Shown here: piece by piece, positions 27,059-36,824 of the stretch
How positions within the stretch are numbered: position 1 is the stretch's first letter
Layout of the letters: every line of letters starts with the position of its first letter
Source: an uncultured Atopobiaceae bacterium
Lineage (GTDB): Bacteria; Actinomycetota; Coriobacteriia; Coriobacteriales; Atopobiaceae
Direction of reading: 5' to 3'
DNA: 64,000 bases
Assembly: GCA_910579165.1 (NCBI GenBank)
Contig: CAJTTF010000007.1
Location: forward strand, 16,564-80,563
Position numbers and translations under genes: made by a program
Notes under the pieces: model-generated
What the model was told of the DNA's origin: nothing
Database searches by the model: none
What the model saw: the letters and a program-made list of their open reading frames with translations, nothing else

Positions 27059-27319
27059 ATGAGCAGAAGCCTCAAAAAAGGACCGTATGTGCAGACGCGT
27101 CTTCTTGAGCGCATTGTCGCGCAAAACGAAGCGGGCACAAAGCAAGTTCTTAAAACCTGGTCGCGCGCAAGCACCATTTTCCCCGAGATGGTAGGTCATA
27201 CCATTGCGGTGCATGATGGGCGCAAGCACGTTCCTGTTTATATAACTGAGTCCATGGTTGGTCACAAGCTTGGAGAGTTCGCTCCAACACGCACCTTCCG
27301 TGGCCACAAGAAGGATTAA
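27059..27319 (+). CDS. rpsS: 30S ribosomal protein S19
   Basis: Small-subunit head protein that pairs with S13. 86 residues, starting [10 protein letters not shown] and ending [25 protein letters not shown] precedes. rplV begins 11 bases later. Confidence 0.97.
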   Translation: MSRSLKKGPYVQTRLLERIVAQNEAGTKQVLKTWSRASTIFPEMVGHTIAVHDGRKHVPVYITESMVGHKLGEFAPTRTFRGHKKD

Positions 27320-27330
27320 GGAGGGAAGAG

Positions 27331-28071
27331 ATGCCAGACAAAAACGGTACAAGTGCATCCGAGTCAACTAAAGAGCAATTGACTCAGGATACTGCTGTGG
27401 ATTCCAAGGCTTCCGCACCTTCTGCACAAGCGGCTATCAAGTCTGCCGATAAGGCGGCTTCAAACATGCCTGCTGATAAGACATCTACTGCTGACAAGCA
27501 AGATGCACCTGCTAGCAAGAAACCTGCAGCTCCAACCAAGAAAGCTGCAGATAAAAAGCCTGCTGCCGAGAAGCCTAACGCTTCCAAAAGTGCTTCAGGT
27601 GCAAAATCACAGACCAAAAAGCCTACTAAGACTGCTAATACGCCGGATGCAAAGAGAGCCGGAAAAGCAGCGGCTTCTGCAAAGGCAAAGCAGTCTAAGA
27701 AGGCTGCAGAAGGAGCCAATGGTATCAACCAGGGAGTTCGTGCAACCGCTAAATATGTGCGCGTTGCTCCCCGCAAAGCACGTCTCGTGATTGACCTTAT
27801 CCGCAACAAGCCTGTCGAACAAGCCACGCAGGTCCTTCAGTTTTCTCAAAGAGCTGTAGCTGTGGATGTTGAAAAGGTACTTCGTTCAGCTTGCGCAAAT
27901 GCATTCCAGAATAAGGGCCTGCGCACCGAGGACTTAATCGTCTCTCAAGCCTATGTCGACGAGGGCCCCACGCTCAAGCGCATTCGCCCTCGTGCAAAGG
28001 GATCCGCTTCAAGAATCAATAAAAGAACGAGCCATATTACGGTTGTCGTAGCTCCAAGAAAGGAGGCGTAG
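27331..28071 (+). CDS. rplV: 50S ribosomal protein L22 with a long N-terminal extension
   Basis: 246 residues, about twice the normal L22. The conserved core begins near residue 132 ([19 protein letters not shown]) and runs to the end, including the tunnel loop region before [16 protein letters not shown]. The first 130 residues are low-complexity Ala, Lys, Pro, Ser and Thr, with no predicted fold, and would project at the exit side of the 50S subunit. ATG 27331 follows GGAGGGAAGAG and the frame is uninterrupted, so the extension is genuinely encoded; no better internal start with a ribosome-binding site was seen. Extensions of this kind recur in L16, L29, S5 and L17 here. Confidence 0.95.
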   Translation: MPDKNGTSASESTKEQLTQDTAVDSKASAPSAQAAIKSADKAASNMPADKTSTADKQDAPASKKPAAPTKKAADKKPAAEKPNASKSASGAKSQTKKPTKTANTPDAKRAGKAAASAKAKQSKKAAEGANGINQGVRATAKYVRVAPRKARLVIDLIRNKPVEQATQVLQFSQRAVAVDVEKVLRSACANAFQNKGLRTEDLIVSQAYVDEGPTLKRIRPRAKGSASRINKRTSHITVVVAPRKEA

Positions 28072-28078
28072 AAAGCAC

Positions 28079-28789
28079 ATGGGTCACAAAGTATCTCCTA
28101 CAGGATTTCGTCTTGGCGTGACTGAAAACTGGCGTAGCCGCTGGTTTTCCGAGAAAGACTACGCCACAAACGTTGGTAACGATATTGCCATCCGAAAGTT
28201 TTTAACCAAACGCCTCAAAGGTGCGTCGCTGTCTCGTGTAGACATTGAGCGCGCGGGGTCTAAAGTGAAAGTTGTTATTTACACGGCGCGTCCTGGTATT
28301 GTTATCGGCAAAAAAGGTGCCGATATCGACACACTTCGCTCACAGCTCGAGAAGATCGCGGGCGTTTCCAAGGGCGATGTTGACATTGATGTCATCGAAG
28401 TTAAGCGCCCTGAGCTCGATGCTGCACTCGTTGCTCAATCCATTGCTGAGCAACTTGAAGCTCGTGTTGCCTTCCGTCGTGCCGTGAGAAAAGCGGTGCA
28501 ATCTGCTCAACAGGCAGGCGCACAAGGCATTCGTATTCAATGCTCCGGTCGTCTAGGCGGCGCAGAAATGAGTCGTCGCGAATGGAGCCGTGAGGGACGC
28601 GTTCCTCTGCAAACACTTCGCGCTAAGATCGATTACGCCCAGGCTACCGCTCACACCATCATGGGTTCTTGCGGTGTTTCTACCTGGATTTACCTTGGTG
28701 AAGTGATGCCTGGACAACAGGCTCCCAATCCTGCTCTTGAGACCCCCAGCAGATCGAACCGTCCTCGTCGTCAAGAGAGGAGAGACTAG
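28079..28789 (+). CDS. rpsC: 30S ribosomal protein S3
   Basis: Head protein at the mRNA entry channel. 236 residues: N-terminal [14 protein letters not shown] domain with [12 protein letters not shown], and the [19 protein letters not shown] region, then a short Arg-rich tail. GGAGG (28062-28066) is rather far upstream. Stop TAG overlaps the GTG start of rplP. Confidence 0.97.
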   Translation: MGHKVSPTGFRLGVTENWRSRWFSEKDYATNVGNDIAIRKFLTKRLKGASLSRVDIERAGSKVKVVIYTARPGIVIGKKGADIDTLRSQLEKIAGVSKGDVDIDVIEVKRPELDAALVAQSIAEQLEARVAFRRAVRKAVQSAQQAGAQGIRIQCSGRLGGAEMSRREWSREGRVPLQTLRAKIDYAQATAHTIMGSCGVSTWIYLGEVMPGQQAPNPALETPSRSNRPRRQERRD

Positions 28790-29346
28790 TGCTAGCTCCT
28801 AAACGCATTCCGCACAGAAAAGTGCAGCGCGGCTCTATGAAGGGTCAGGCCAAAGGAGGCACAACGCTCAACTTTGGCACCTATGGCATTCGTGCCGAGC
28901 AACGTCATTGGATTACCAACCGCCAGATCGAAGCCGCTCGTATCGCCATGACGCGTGCAATGAAACGTGGCGGTAAAGTCTGGATTACTATTTTCCCAGA
29001 TAAGCCAATCACCAAGAAGCCAGCTGAAACTCGTATGGGTAAGGGTAAAGGTAACCCCGAAGAGTGGGTAGCCGTTGTTAAACCCGGTCGCATCATGTTT
29101 GAGATTGATGGCGTCGATGATGAAGTAGCGCGCGAAGCTTTGCGTCTTGCGCAGCACAAACTTCCCATCAAAACCAAGATTGTTGTTCGCGACGCAGCTG
29201 ACGTTAAACAGGGCACCGCTGGGACCAGTGTTAAAACAGCTGAAGAGAAACCCGAAGCGGCTCAGGTAAAACCGGAACCTGCTGAGGTTAAGCAAGAGAC
29301 TACTGATGTTACTTCAGAAGTTGCAGAAGTAGGGGAGGCGCAATAA
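28789..29346 (+). CDS. rplP: 50S ribosomal protein L16 with C-terminal extension
   Basis: 185 residues. The first ~137 are ordinary L16 ([20 protein letters not shown] at the start, [18 protein letters not shown] in the middle). The last ~48 residues are a Glu/Ala/Val/Lys-rich tail absent from typical L16. Start GTG 28789 overlaps the rpsC stop by one base. The stop overlaps the rpmC start region (CAATAATG). Confidence 0.96.
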   Translation: MLAPKRIPHRKVQRGSMKGQAKGGTTLNFGTYGIRAEQRHWITNRQIEAARIAMTRAMKRGGKVWITIFPDKPITKKPAETRMGKGKGNPEEWVAVVKPGRIMFEIDGVDDEVAREALRLAQHKLPIKTKIVVRDAADVKQGTAGTSVKTAEEKPEAAQVKPEPAEVKQETTDVTSEVAEVGEAQ

Positions 29347-29714
29347 TGAAAGCTAAGGATATACACGCCCTCTCGGATAAAGAGCTCGAGAAACAATTAA
29401 AGGACGGGCGCGCTGAACTTTTTAATCTCCGCTTCCAGATGGCAACGAGTCAACTGGATAACACGGCTCGCGTTTGCACGGTAAAGCGCGATATTGCTCG
29501 CGTCCAAACAGAAATGCGGCTTCGTGAGCTTGCCAATTCTAAGCAGACCAAAAAGTCCGCTAAAAAACCAGAGCAGCCTAAGGTTGCCGCTGCGGTGAAA
29601 GGGGCAGATAAGCCTGCATCCGCAAAGACCAAAGAGGAAACCGCGGAGCCCGAGACTAAAAACGCAGAGGTAGCAAATGCTAAATCTGATAGCAAGAAAG
29701 TTGCAGGTGCATAA
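29346..29714 (+). CDS. rpmC: 50S ribosomal protein L29 with C-terminal extension
   Basis: 122 residues, about twice the normal length. Residues 1-62 are the two-helix L29 fold (KELEKQLKDGRAELFNLRFQ); the rest is Ala/Lys/Glu-rich and low complexity. L29 lies at the tunnel exit, next to L23. ATG overlaps the rplP stop. Confidence 0.95.
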   Translation: MKAKDIHALSDKELEKQLKDGRAELFNLRFQMATSQLDNTARVCTVKRDIARVQTEMRLRELANSKQTKKSAKKPEQPKVAAAVKGADKPASAKTKEETAEPETKNAEVANAKSDSKKVAGA

Positions 29715-29716
29715 AG

Positions 29717-29983
29717 ATGGCACAAGAGACTACACGCAATGCACGCAAGGTTCGTACCGGTGAGGTAACATCTCTTTCCGGTGATAAGTCAATTACTATT
29801 ACCATTACCGACCGTAAGCCTCATCCCAAGTACGGCAAGATGATGACTATTTCCAAGAAGCTTCACGTGCACGATGAAAATAACGAGGCAGGTCTTGGTG
29901 ATCGCGTACGTGTTATGGAAACACGCCCACTTTCTCGCACCAAACGCTGGCGTCTTGTGAAGATTGTCGAGAAGGCAAAGTAA
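29717..29983 (+). CDS. rpsQ: 30S ribosomal protein S17
   Basis: OB-fold protein of the 30S body. 88 residues, with HPKYGKMMTISKKLHVHDE and the RPLSRTKRWRLV C-terminal signature. Two bases separate it from rpmC. Confidence 0.97.
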   Translation: MAQETTRNARKVRTGEVTSLSGDKSITITITDRKPHPKYGKMMTISKKLHVHDENNEAGLGDRVRVMETRPLSRTKRWRLVKIVEKAK

Positions 29984-30045
29984 GCGCTTAACGTAGGGAA
30001 ACCGCGGCAAAGCCATAATCTTTGTTCGTCTTAGTAGGAGATAAC

Positions 30046-30414
30046 ATGATTCAACAACAAACAATGCTCAACGTGGCTGACAACTCAGGTGCCAAATCGG
30101 TACGCTGTATTAAGGTGCTTGGCGGTTCCAAGCGCCGCTATGCAGGCGTTGGCGATGTTTTTACCGCTGCAGTTCAGGAGGCAACCCCTGGTGGTGCGGT
30201 CAAGAAGGGTGAAGTTGTGAAGTGCGTCGTTGTGCGTACGGTCAAGGAGAATCGTCGTCCGGATGGCTCCTACATTCGCTTTGATGAAAACGCCTGCGTT
30301 ATTATCGATAAGGACAAAAATCCTATTGGTACGCGTATTTTTGGCCCCGTAGCACGTGAGTTGCGTGATAAAAAGTATATGAAAATCGTCTCTCTTGCAC
30401 CAGAAACGCTTTAA
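30046..30414 (+). CDS. rplN: 50S ribosomal protein L14
   Basis: 122 residues, the exact usual length, beginning [19 protein letters not shown] 30046 after TAGGAGATAAC is chosen over the upstream start at 30022. Forms an intersubunit bridge with 16S rRNA and contacts L19. Confidence 0.97.
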   Translation: MIQQQTMLNVADNSGAKSVRCIKVLGGSKRRYAGVGDVFTAAVQEATPGGAVKKGEVVKCVVVRTVKENRRPDGSYIRFDENACVIIDKDKNPIGTRIFGPVARELRDKKYMKIVSLAPETL

Positions 30415-30463
30415 TGCCTGTGGCGTGAGCATTTGAGTGCAAGAAGACCCAAGGAGTTATAGC

Positions 30464-30778
30464 ATGCAGAAAATGAATATCAAAACTGGCGATACCGTGA
30501 AGGTGCTCTCCGGTAAAGATAAGGGCGTTACGGCAAAAGTTTTACGTGCCCTTCCTAACAGCCGAAAGGTTGTGGTAGAGGGTGTTGCTATCGTTAAGAA
30601 AGCGCTGCATCCCACGCAAGGCAATCAGCAGGGCGGCATCGCCCAACAAGAGTCGGCTATTGACGTTTCCAATGTGGAAGTCATCTGTCCCCATTGTCAA
30701 AAACCAACGCGCGTGGGTCATAAAGAAGAAGATGGACACAAGGTTCGCGTCTGCAAGAAATGCGGCAAGGCCTTCTAG
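30464..30778 (+). CDS. rplX: 50S ribosomal protein L24
   Basis: 104 residues. KOW motif TGDTVKVLSGKDKG at the N-terminus, and a C-terminal CPHC...CKKCG zinc-ribbon-like knuckle common in actinobacterial and cyanobacterial L24. ATG 30464 follows AAGGAG; the upstream ATG-less extension from 30437 is not needed. Confidence 0.96.
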   Translation: MQKMNIKTGDTVKVLSGKDKGVTAKVLRALPNSRKVVVEGVAIVKKALHPTQGNQQGGIAQQESAIDVSNVEVICPHCQKPTRVGHKEEDGHKVRVCKKCGKAF

Positions 30779-30852
30779 GTTCACTGATCCAATATTAAGG
30801 TTCAACGACAGATTTTAGCTACGCCAAGAAGAGTAAGTAATAAGGAGAACTA

Positions 30853-31410
30853 ATGGCAAAAGCTCAACACACTCCTCGCTTAAAGACTAAATACCAAGAG
30901 GAAATTCGTCCTGCTTTGCAAGAGAAGTTTGGCTATAAGAACCCTATGCAGATTCCCAAAATTGAGAAGATTGTTGTCAATATGGGAGTAGGAGAGGCCG
31001 CTTCTGATTCTAAGGCAATTGAAGGTGCTGTGGCTGATCTTCGTACTATCACCGGTCAGCAGCCCGCCATCTGTAAAGCAAAGAAGTCTATCGCAACATT
31101 TCACTTGCGCCAGGGCATGCCCATTGGTGCCAAGGTTACGCTTCGCCAAGATCGCATGTATGATTTTCTCGATCGTCTTATTAGTGCTGCTATTCCGCGT
31201 ATTCGCGATTTTCGCGGTATGAGTTCCAAATCTTTCGACGGTCAAGGAAACTACTCCATGGGTGTTACCGAGCAAGTCATCTTCCCAGAAATTGATTTTG
31301 ACTCGATGGATCACGTACGCGGTATGGACATTACTATTGTGACTACCGCCAATACTAATGAGGAAGCAAAAGAGCTCTTAAGCGCTTTTAATTTCCCGTT
31401 CCAAAACTAA
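30853..31410 (+). CDS. rplE: 50S ribosomal protein L5
   Basis: Binds 5S rRNA in the central protuberance. 185 residues with [15 protein letters not shown], the [14 protein letters not shown] stretch and [13 protein letters not shown]. Followed by a 130-base gap before rpsZ, long for this cluster, in which nothing but a good ribosome-binding site was seen. Confidence 0.97.
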   Translation: MAKAQHTPRLKTKYQEEIRPALQEKFGYKNPMQIPKIEKIVVNMGVGEAASDSKAIEGAVADLRTITGQQPAICKAKKSIATFHLRQGMPIGAKVTLRQDRMYDFLDRLISAAIPRIRDFRGMSSKSFDGQGNYSMGVTEQVIFPEIDFDSMDHVRGMDITIVTTANTNEEAKELLSAFNFPFQN

Positions 31411-31540
31411 TGGCGAGAGCTATATAGGAAAGTCATATAAGAACCAGGCTCAAGACTACTTAGAGATTGACGAGCAACAGGTTGTAAACGGACTAAACAC
31501 TGCAGTAAGAGATTACCCATCTTTTAAAAAAGGAGCATTT

Positions 31541-31726
31541 GTGGCAAAGACTTCAATGAAAGTAAAAGCAGAGAGAAAACCAAAGTTTTCTACACGCTTA
31601 GTAAGGCGTTGCCAGCGCTGTGGACGCCCACATTCCGTCTATCGTAAGTTTGGACTTTGTCGTGTTTGCCTGCGCGAGCTTGCAAACCGTGGAGAACTTC
31701 CTGGTGTGCATAAATCAAGCTGGTAG
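31541..31726 (+). CDS. rpsZ: 30S ribosomal protein S14, zinc-binding (type Z)
   Basis: 61 residues, the short S14 form with four Cys (CQRC and CRVC) that bind zinc. GTG 31541 follows AAAAAAGGAGCATTT. A zinc-free paralogue elsewhere would be expected only if the genome has a zinc-starvation response; none is visible here. Confidence 0.96.
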   Translation: MAKTSMKVKAERKPKFSTRLVRRCQRCGRPHSVYRKFGLCRVCLRELANRGELPGVHKSSW

Positions 31727-31825
31727 ATTTGATAGAATAGCCAAGCAATACGGGATGCTTAGGCACTTAGGCACGGCCTTAAAGTGAACCGAGCGTTCCA
31801 CGTTTAAGAGTTAAGGAGAACCTGC

Positions 31826-32224
31826 ATGAATGTAACCGATCCTGTATCAGACATGCTTACGCGCATTAGAAATGCTAATGCGGCCGGAAAAGCTGAGGTA
31901 AGCATGCCTTCCACTAAAGTCCTTGCAGAAATCGCTCGCGTTCTTAAAGAAGAAGGCTACGTTTCTGATTTTGTCATTGAGAACACCGTTCCACAAAAGA
32001 CACTCACCATTACGTTGAAATATGGCGAAAAGAAGACGCGCACCATCAAGGGTATCAAGCGTATCTCTAAGCCCGGTCTTCGTAAATATGCTTCAGCCAA
32101 AACACTCCCACGCGTTTTGGGAGGCTTGGGCTGCGCCGTTGTTTCAACCTCGCGCGGGATGATGTGTGACCGCGATGCTCGCGAGCTTGGTATTGGCGGC
32201 GAAGTGTTGGCGTTTGTTTGGTAG
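31826..32224 (+). CDS. rpsH: 30S ribosomal protein S8
   Basis: Central-domain 16S binder. 132 residues with DPVSDMLTRIRNA at the start and VSTSRGMMCDRDARELGIGG near the end. Preceded by a 99-base gap with a short direct repeat (CTTAGGCA twice) and RBS AAGGAG. Confidence 0.97.
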   Translation: MNVTDPVSDMLTRIRNANAAGKAEVSMPSTKVLAEIARVLKEEGYVSDFVIENTVPQKTLTITLKYGEKKTRTIKGIKRISKPGLRKYASAKTLPRVLGGLGCAVVSTSRGMMCDRDARELGIGGEVLAFVW

Positions 32225-32237
32225 AAGGGAGCAACCT

Positions 32238-32774
32238 ATGTCAAGAATTGGAAAATTACCGGTTGCTATTCCTGAGGGCGTAACCGTCACCATTGAAGAT
32301 CAAACCGTTACCGTAAAGGGCTCAAAGGGCGAGCTTAAACGCACTTTTTCGCCCCTTGTTTCCATAAAGAACGAGAATGGAGAAATCCACGTCATTCGTA
32401 CTAACGAAGACCAGGACTCCAATGCCCAACAGGGGCTTACGCGTACGCTCATTGCCAATATGGTAGAAGGCGTTTCGCAGGGCTTCTCGAAAAACCTTGA
32501 GCTCGAAGGCGTTGGATATCGTGCCGCTTTAAAGGGCCGCGACCTTGATCTCTCTTTAGGCTATTCGCATCCCGTTGTTATGACTCCGCCTGAGGGCATT
32601 ACCTTTGAAGTTCCCGATAATACCCACATTACTGTACGGGGAATCTCTAAGGAACTCGTGGGTCAAATTTCCGCTGAGATTCGTGCAAAGCGCCCTCCAG
32701 AGCCCTACAAGGGAAAAGGTATCCACTACGAGGGTGAACGTATTCGTCGCAAACTTGGCAAGGCGGCCAAGTAA
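32238..32774 (+). CDS. rplF: 50S ribosomal protein L6
   Basis: 178 residues beginning SRIGKLPVAIPEGV and ending with the L6 signature PPEPYKGKGIHYEGE. ATG 32238 follows AGAAGGGAGCAACCT; the longer frame from 32166 would overlap rpsH and is rejected. Confidence 0.97.
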   Translation: MSRIGKLPVAIPEGVTVTIEDQTVTVKGSKGELKRTFSPLVSIKNENGEIHVIRTNEDQDSNAQQGLTRTLIANMVEGVSQGFSKNLELEGVGYRAALKGRDLDLSLGYSHPVVMTPPEGITFEVPDNTHITVRGISKELVGQISAEIRAKRPPEPYKGKGIHYEGERIRRKLGKAAK

Positions 32775-32826
32775 AAGTCCTGCACCCCGTTAGGTGTATG
32801 GCAGATATTAATAGGAGATTAGTTTC

Positions 32827-33195
32827 ATGGAGAAACAAAAGGCAAAGAGACTGGCACACGTGCGTCGTGCACGCCGTGCCAAGCAACACTTGCTGGGAGA
32901 TGCGACTCGTCCCCGCTTGTGTGTGACGCGCTCGAATGCACACATTTACGCGCAGATAATTGATGATACGAAGGCGGTCACGCTTTGTTCGGCATCCACA
33001 TTGGACGAAGAGTTTAAAAAGTCCAAAAAAGGTGCTTCCAACAAAGAAGGCGCAACGTATGTAGGCGAGTTAATTGCAAAACGCGCGCAAGAAAAAGGAA
33101 TTAAAGAAGTTACGTTTGATCGCAGTGGCCGTCTCTACCACGGCCGTGTTCAGGCGTTGGCAGAAGGCGCTCGCTCAGCGGGCCTGAAATTTTAG
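32827..33195 (+). CDS. rplR: 50S ribosomal protein L18
   Basis: 5S rRNA-binding protein. 122 residues with [19 protein letters not shown] and the C-terminal [22 protein letters not shown] motif. RBS AGGAG at 32814-32818. Confidence 0.97.
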   Translation: MEKQKAKRLAHVRRARRAKQHLLGDATRPRLCVTRSNAHIYAQIIDDTKAVTLCSASTLDEEFKKSKKGASNKEGATYVGELIAKRAQEKGIKEVTFDRSGRLYHGRVQALAEGARSAGLKF

Positions 33196-33207
33196 GAGGG
33201 AAGAGCT

Positions 33208-33984
33208 ATGGCTCGTAGAAAACCCGTACGCGAAGGCTCTGATCTCCAAGAGCGTGTCGTATTCATTCATCGTGTATCCAAGGTTGTTAAGGGCGGTCGC
33301 CGTTTTTCGCTTGCTGCCCTCGTTGTTGTGGGCGATGGCAACGGCAAGGTTGGTCTAGGCTACGGAAAATCCGCTGAGGTTCCCGGCGCCATTTCAAAGG
33401 CCAAGGAAGCTGCTAAGAAGAATATGTTCCAGGTGCCTGTCACAAGCGACGGCTCCATTCCTCATCAAACCGTGGGTCACTACGGTGCTGGTCGTGTTCT
33501 TTTGCAACCAGCCGTTGAAGGTACCGGTGTTATTGCTGGTGGTCCTGTTCGTCCTCTCTTTGAGCTTGCGGGCATCAAGAACATTCTCAGCAAATCACTT
33601 GGCACCAATAACGCTATGAACGTTATTAAAGCGGCCGCTATTGGTCTTCAACAGCTTGAGAGTCCCAAGCAAACTGCGCATCGTCGTGGTATGAGCGTTG
33701 CTGATATGTTTGGCATTAAGCCATCGCATACAAAGGATCCTGCAAATACTGATAGTGCCCAGAAAGACGCAAAGAACCAGAAAAGCAAAGGTGCTAATAA
33801 GAAGGCACAGGGCGCTAAATCCACTGAAGGAACCACGGAGAAGAAGTCTGCGACAAAGAAACCAAGCACTTCAGCTGCGAAGAAGCCGGGCGTCAAGGCC
33901 AATTCTCGTTCAGTTGACGCCAAGTCAGCTGCGGCCAAAGCTGAAAAAGCTACTACTTCTCGTTCCAAGAAGGAGACCGAATAA
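33208..33984 (+). CDS. rpsE: 30S ribosomal protein S5 with C-terminal extension
   Basis: 258 residues against a usual ~165-200. Residues up to about 172 are normal S5 (double-stranded RNA-binding-like fold, GGRRFSLAALVVVGDGNG, then SLGTNNAMNVIKA). The last ~85 residues are Lys/Ala/Ser/Thr-rich low complexity. S5 sits near the mRNA entry site. Stop overlaps the rpmD start (ATAATG). Confidence 0.96.
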   Translation: MARRKPVREGSDLQERVVFIHRVSKVVKGGRRFSLAALVVVGDGNGKVGLGYGKSAEVPGAISKAKEAAKKNMFQVPVTSDGSIPHQTVGHYGAGRVLLQPAVEGTGVIAGGPVRPLFELAGIKNILSKSLGTNNAMNVIKAAAIGLQQLESPKQTAHRRGMSVADMFGIKPSHTKDPANTDSAQKDAKNQKSKGANKKAQGAKSTEGTTEKKSATKKPSTSAAKKPGVKANSRSVDAKSAAAKAEKATTSRSKKETE

Positions 33985-34175
33985 TGGCTAAAAAAGTTAA
34001 GGTGACCCTGGTAAAGAGTCCCGTCTGCCAGGTCAAAGAAGATCAAACAAAAACTGCGCGTGCCCTTGGTCTCACCAAGATTGGCGACGAGCGCATACAT
34101 CCCAACAACGATTCAATCCAGGGAATGATTTTCAAAATTAAGCACCTGGTTCGCGTTGAGGACGTGAACGAATAA
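33984..34175 (+). CDS. rpmD: 50S ribosomal protein L30
   Basis: 63 residues with VTLVKSPVCQVKEDQTKTARALGL, a normal L30. Starts within the rpsE stop. Confidence 0.95.
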   Translation: MAKKVKVTLVKSPVCQVKEDQTKTARALGLTKIGDERIHPNNDSIQGMIFKIKHLVRVEDVNE

Positions 34176-34239
34176 GCGCAGATGATAAACGCTTTTCGCA
34201 GATAGTAATCTATTTTGTGAAAGTTTACAAGGAGCAGCT

Positions 34240-34698
34240 ATGCAACTGAAAGATATTCAACCAGCAGCCAAATCTACGCATCCCAGAAAGCGTCTTGGTC
34301 GCGGTAACGCCTCAGGCACCGGCACAACAGCTGGGCGAGGCACCAAAGGACAGCTTTCCCGTTCCGGAGGCGGTAAGGGTGATGCTTTTGAAGGTGGACA
34401 GAATCCTCTACACATGCGTCTTCCTAAGCTGCCTGGCTTTAAGAACATTAACCGCAAAGCATATCTACCGGTCAATGTTGATCGCTTGCAAGAGGTTTTC
34501 TCGGCAGGCGACACCGTCAACGGCGAATCGCTCAAGGAAAAAGGCGTTACCAAATATGTAACAACACCCGTTAAAATCCTGGGAGAAGGTGAACTCAACA
34601 AGAAGCTCACCGTTGTTGTCGAGAAGGTCTCAAAGTCCGCAAAAGCTAAAATTGAGGCCGCTGGCGGCACTGTTGAGGAAACAGGCAACGTCAAATAG
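34240..34698 (+). CDS. rplO: 50S ribosomal protein L15
   Basis: 152 residues; Gly-rich N-terminus (KRLGRGNASGTGTTAGRGTKG) and the GGQNPLHMRLPKLPGF motif. ATG 34240 follows AAGGAGCAGCT. secY follows 41 bases later. Confidence 0.96.
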   Translation: MQLKDIQPAAKSTHPRKRLGRGNASGTGTTAGRGTKGQLSRSGGGKGDAFEGGQNPLHMRLPKLPGFKNINRKAYLPVNVDRLQEVFSAGDTVNGESLKEKGVTKYVTTPVKILGEGELNKKLTVVVEKVSKSAKAKIEAAGGTVEETGNVK

Positions 34699-34739
34699 AG
34701 TAAGAAGAGTAAGAACACCGCGAAGAGAGAGGGCCTCTC

Positions 34740-36026
34740 TTGTTTAAGGATATTATCGGCGCATTTAAAGTTAAAGAGCTGCGTCATAAGATTTTTCTCA
34801 CCATCATAATCTTGCTTCTCTATCGTTTGGGAGCTTATCTTCCGGTCCCCGGTATTCCCATTCAAGAGATTCAGAATAAGATTTCCGAGCAAATGAGTTC
34901 TGCCACAGGTCTTACGCTTCTTAACCTTTTTTCAGGTGGCGCTTTGTCACGCGTTTCTGTATTTGCGCTGGGTATTATGCCCTACATTACAGCACAAATC
35001 ATCATGCAGATGCTACAAGCGGTCATTCCGTCTCTGGATGCACTTTCAAAAGAGGGAGAATCAGGGCAACGCAAAATCACGCAGTATACCCGCTATTTTA
35101 CACTTGGTCTTGCGCTCTTGAACGCTGTTGGCTATCTCTTCCTGTTTAAGAGCAGCGCCTACAACGTTTCTTTTTCCGATCAAATCCCTTCCGTTGCAAT
35201 GGGCTGTATCGTGGTCTTTACCATGCTCGTAGGAGCAATGATCATCATGTGGTTTGGTGAAATTATCACGCAAAAGGGAGTGGGAAATGGCATGTCTTTG
35301 ATCATTTTCTGCAACATTATGGCGGGCATTCCTACCTCTATTACGAGCGCGTTGAGCTCACCTAGCACCCCAGGTTGGGTTGCGGCACTCACGGTATGCG
35401 CGGTCGCTATCATCGTGCCAGTCATTATCTTTGTTGAGCGCGGCCAACGTCGCATTCCAATTCAGTTTGCAAAACGCGTTGTGGGTCGACGTATTATGGG
35501 AGGCCAGGCCACGTACTTGCCCATTAAGGTCAACACGGCTGGTGTTATTCCTATTATCTTTGCTTCAGCACTGCTTTATTTTCCAGCACAGGTTTCCGTC
35601 TTTTTCCCTGATGCAACATGGCTCACTACGTTTTCCAACGCCGTTTCTTCAGGCTGGCTTAACTGGATTCTAACGGTGCTTCTCATTGTTGCGTACGCTT
35701 ATTTCTACACGAGTCTCGTCTTTAATCCCGAAGATACCGCCGATCAGCTTCGTAAGCAGGGAGGATTCATCCCCGGAGTACGACCGGGTGAGGCCACGGT
35801 TGTCTACATCAAGCACGTTATTAATCGCATTACGCTGCCGGGAGCTCTCTTTGTTGCCGTTGTTGCTGTTGTTCCTTCAATAATTTTTAACTTTACAAAC
35901 AACTCGCTTCTTCAGGCTTTTGGTGGAACCTCTATCCTTATTATGGTGGGCGTTGCACTTGATACTCTGACACAGGTCCAGTCTCAACTTAAGACTCACG
36001 ATTACTCGTCACTTTTTGTAAAATAA
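34740..36026 (+). CDS. secY: Preprotein translocase subunit SecY
   Basis: Ten-helix membrane channel of the Sec translocon. 428 residues, with the first helix at about 18-37 (FLTIIILLLYRLGAYLPVPG), the plug region after it, SGGALSRVSVFALGIMPYI, the PFGFIPGVRPG-type loop (GGFIPGVRPGEAT), and a C-terminal helix with GGTSILIMVGVALDT. Start codon TTG 34740, with GAGAGAGGG upstream. Placed, as usual, between rplO and adk. Confidence 0.97.
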   Translation: MFKDIIGAFKVKELRHKIFLTIIILLLYRLGAYLPVPGIPIQEIQNKISEQMSSATGLTLLNLFSGGALSRVSVFALGIMPYITAQIIMQMLQAVIPSLDALSKEGESGQRKITQYTRYFTLGLALLNAVGYLFLFKSSAYNVSFSDQIPSVAMGCIVVFTMLVGAMIIMWFGEIITQKGVGNGMSLIIFCNIMAGIPTSITSALSSPSTPGWVAALTVCAVAIIVPVIIFVERGQRRIPIQFAKRVVGRRIMGGQATYLPIKVNTAGVIPIIFASALLYFPAQVSVFFPDATWLTTFSNAVSSGWLNWILTVLLIVAYAYFYTSLVFNPEDTADQLRKQGGFIPGVRPGEATVVYIKHVINRITLPGALFVAVVAVVPSIIFNFTNNSLLQAFGGTSILIMVGVALDTLTQVQSQLKTHDYSSLFVK

Positions 36027-36055
36027 CGGTAACGCTTAGGTATCTAATTAGCTTT

Positions 36056-36088
36056 AAATCCCAGGCGCTTTTTAAGTGCTTGGGATTT
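36056..36088 (+). terminator. Stem-loop between secY and adk
   Basis: AAATCCCAGGCGC pairs with GTGCTTGGGATTT, with G-U pairs, around a TTTTTAA loop. It lacks a following T-run, so it may be a processing or attenuation hairpin rather than a full terminator. Confidence 0.45.
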
Positions 36089-36120
36089 ATACGTTTGAGC
36101 AATTCAAAGAAAGGGAGTCC

Positions 36121-36753
36121 ATGAATATCGTCTTACTTGGGGCACCAGGAGCCGGAAAAGGCACGCAAGCGCAACAACTCAAAAACGACGCTCATCTTGC
36201 GCATATTTCTACTGGCGATCTTTTGCGTGAAGCAGTCGCCGCCGGAACCGAGCTGGGCAAAGAGGCTAAGTCCTATATGGATAAAGGGCAACTTGTCCCT
36301 GATGAAGTAGTCATTGGACTCGTAAAAGAGCGTCTTCAAAACCCAGATACAGAATCCGGTTTTATCTTGGATGGATTCCCTCGCAACTCAGCTCAAGCTA
36401 TAGCGCTCGATGCCGAGCTTGCGGATTTAGACAAGCATATCGACTCAGCTCTTCTTGTGGATGTTGCACCCAATGTCATTATCGAGCGCCTCAGTTCCCG
36501 TCGCGTCTGCAGTGCTTGTGGGTACACGGGCTCTGCTAAAGATGGCGCTACATGCCCCGTCTGCAGTGGGCCCCTCATGCAACGCGACGATGATGAGCCT
36601 GAGACCATCAAAGCTAGGCTCGACGTTTACGCTGCTCAAACGGCGCCACTTATTGAGTACTATCGCGGACAGGATAAGCTTGTGAGCGTAGATGGAGATC
36701 GCACACCTGAAGAAGTCTATGGCGATGTAAAGATGAAATTGCACTTGTCCTAA
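36121..36753 (+). CDS. adk: Adenylate kinase
   Basis: Interconverts ATP + AMP and 2 ADP. 210 residues: P-loop GAPGAGKGTQ, AMP-binding region, DGFPRN motif, and a LID domain with four Cys (CSAC...CPVC) that should hold structural zinc. ATG 36121 after AAGGGAGTCC is chosen over the longer frame from 36076, which would include the stem-loop. The last 36 bases have a diverged copy downstream of the stop. Confidence 0.96.
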   Translation: MNIVLLGAPGAGKGTQAQQLKNDAHLAHISTGDLLREAVAAGTELGKEAKSYMDKGQLVPDEVVIGLVKERLQNPDTESGFILDGFPRNSAQAIALDAELADLDKHIDSALLVDVAPNVIIERLSSRRVCSACGYTGSAKDGATCPVCSGPLMQRDDDEPETIKARLDVYAAQTAPLIEYYRGQDKLVSVDGDRTPEEVYGDVKMKLHLS

Positions 36754-36793
36754 TATATATGGCGACATAAAGACGAAATATTGTCTGCCCTAA
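36718..36793 (+). repeat. Diverged copy of the adk 3' end
   Basis: Bases 36718-36753 (end of adk including TAA) and 36758-36793 match at 26 of 36 positions. Read in its own phase, the second copy encodes YGDIKTKYCLP-stop against YGDVKMKLHLS-stop in adk. Many differences are transitions. Period 40, so the copy is out of frame with adk. Confidence 0.75.
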
Positions 36794-36824
36794 GATGACC
36801 AGTCTTTTGAAAAGTAAAGCAAAC

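Noticed and set aside
27384-27827. Minus-strand Ala/Leu-rich frame opposite rplV
   Set aside because: Complement of the low-complexity L22 extension; no ribosome-binding site.
30437-30463. Upstream extension of L24
   Set aside because: ATG 30464 has AAGGAG at the right distance and gives the normal family start.
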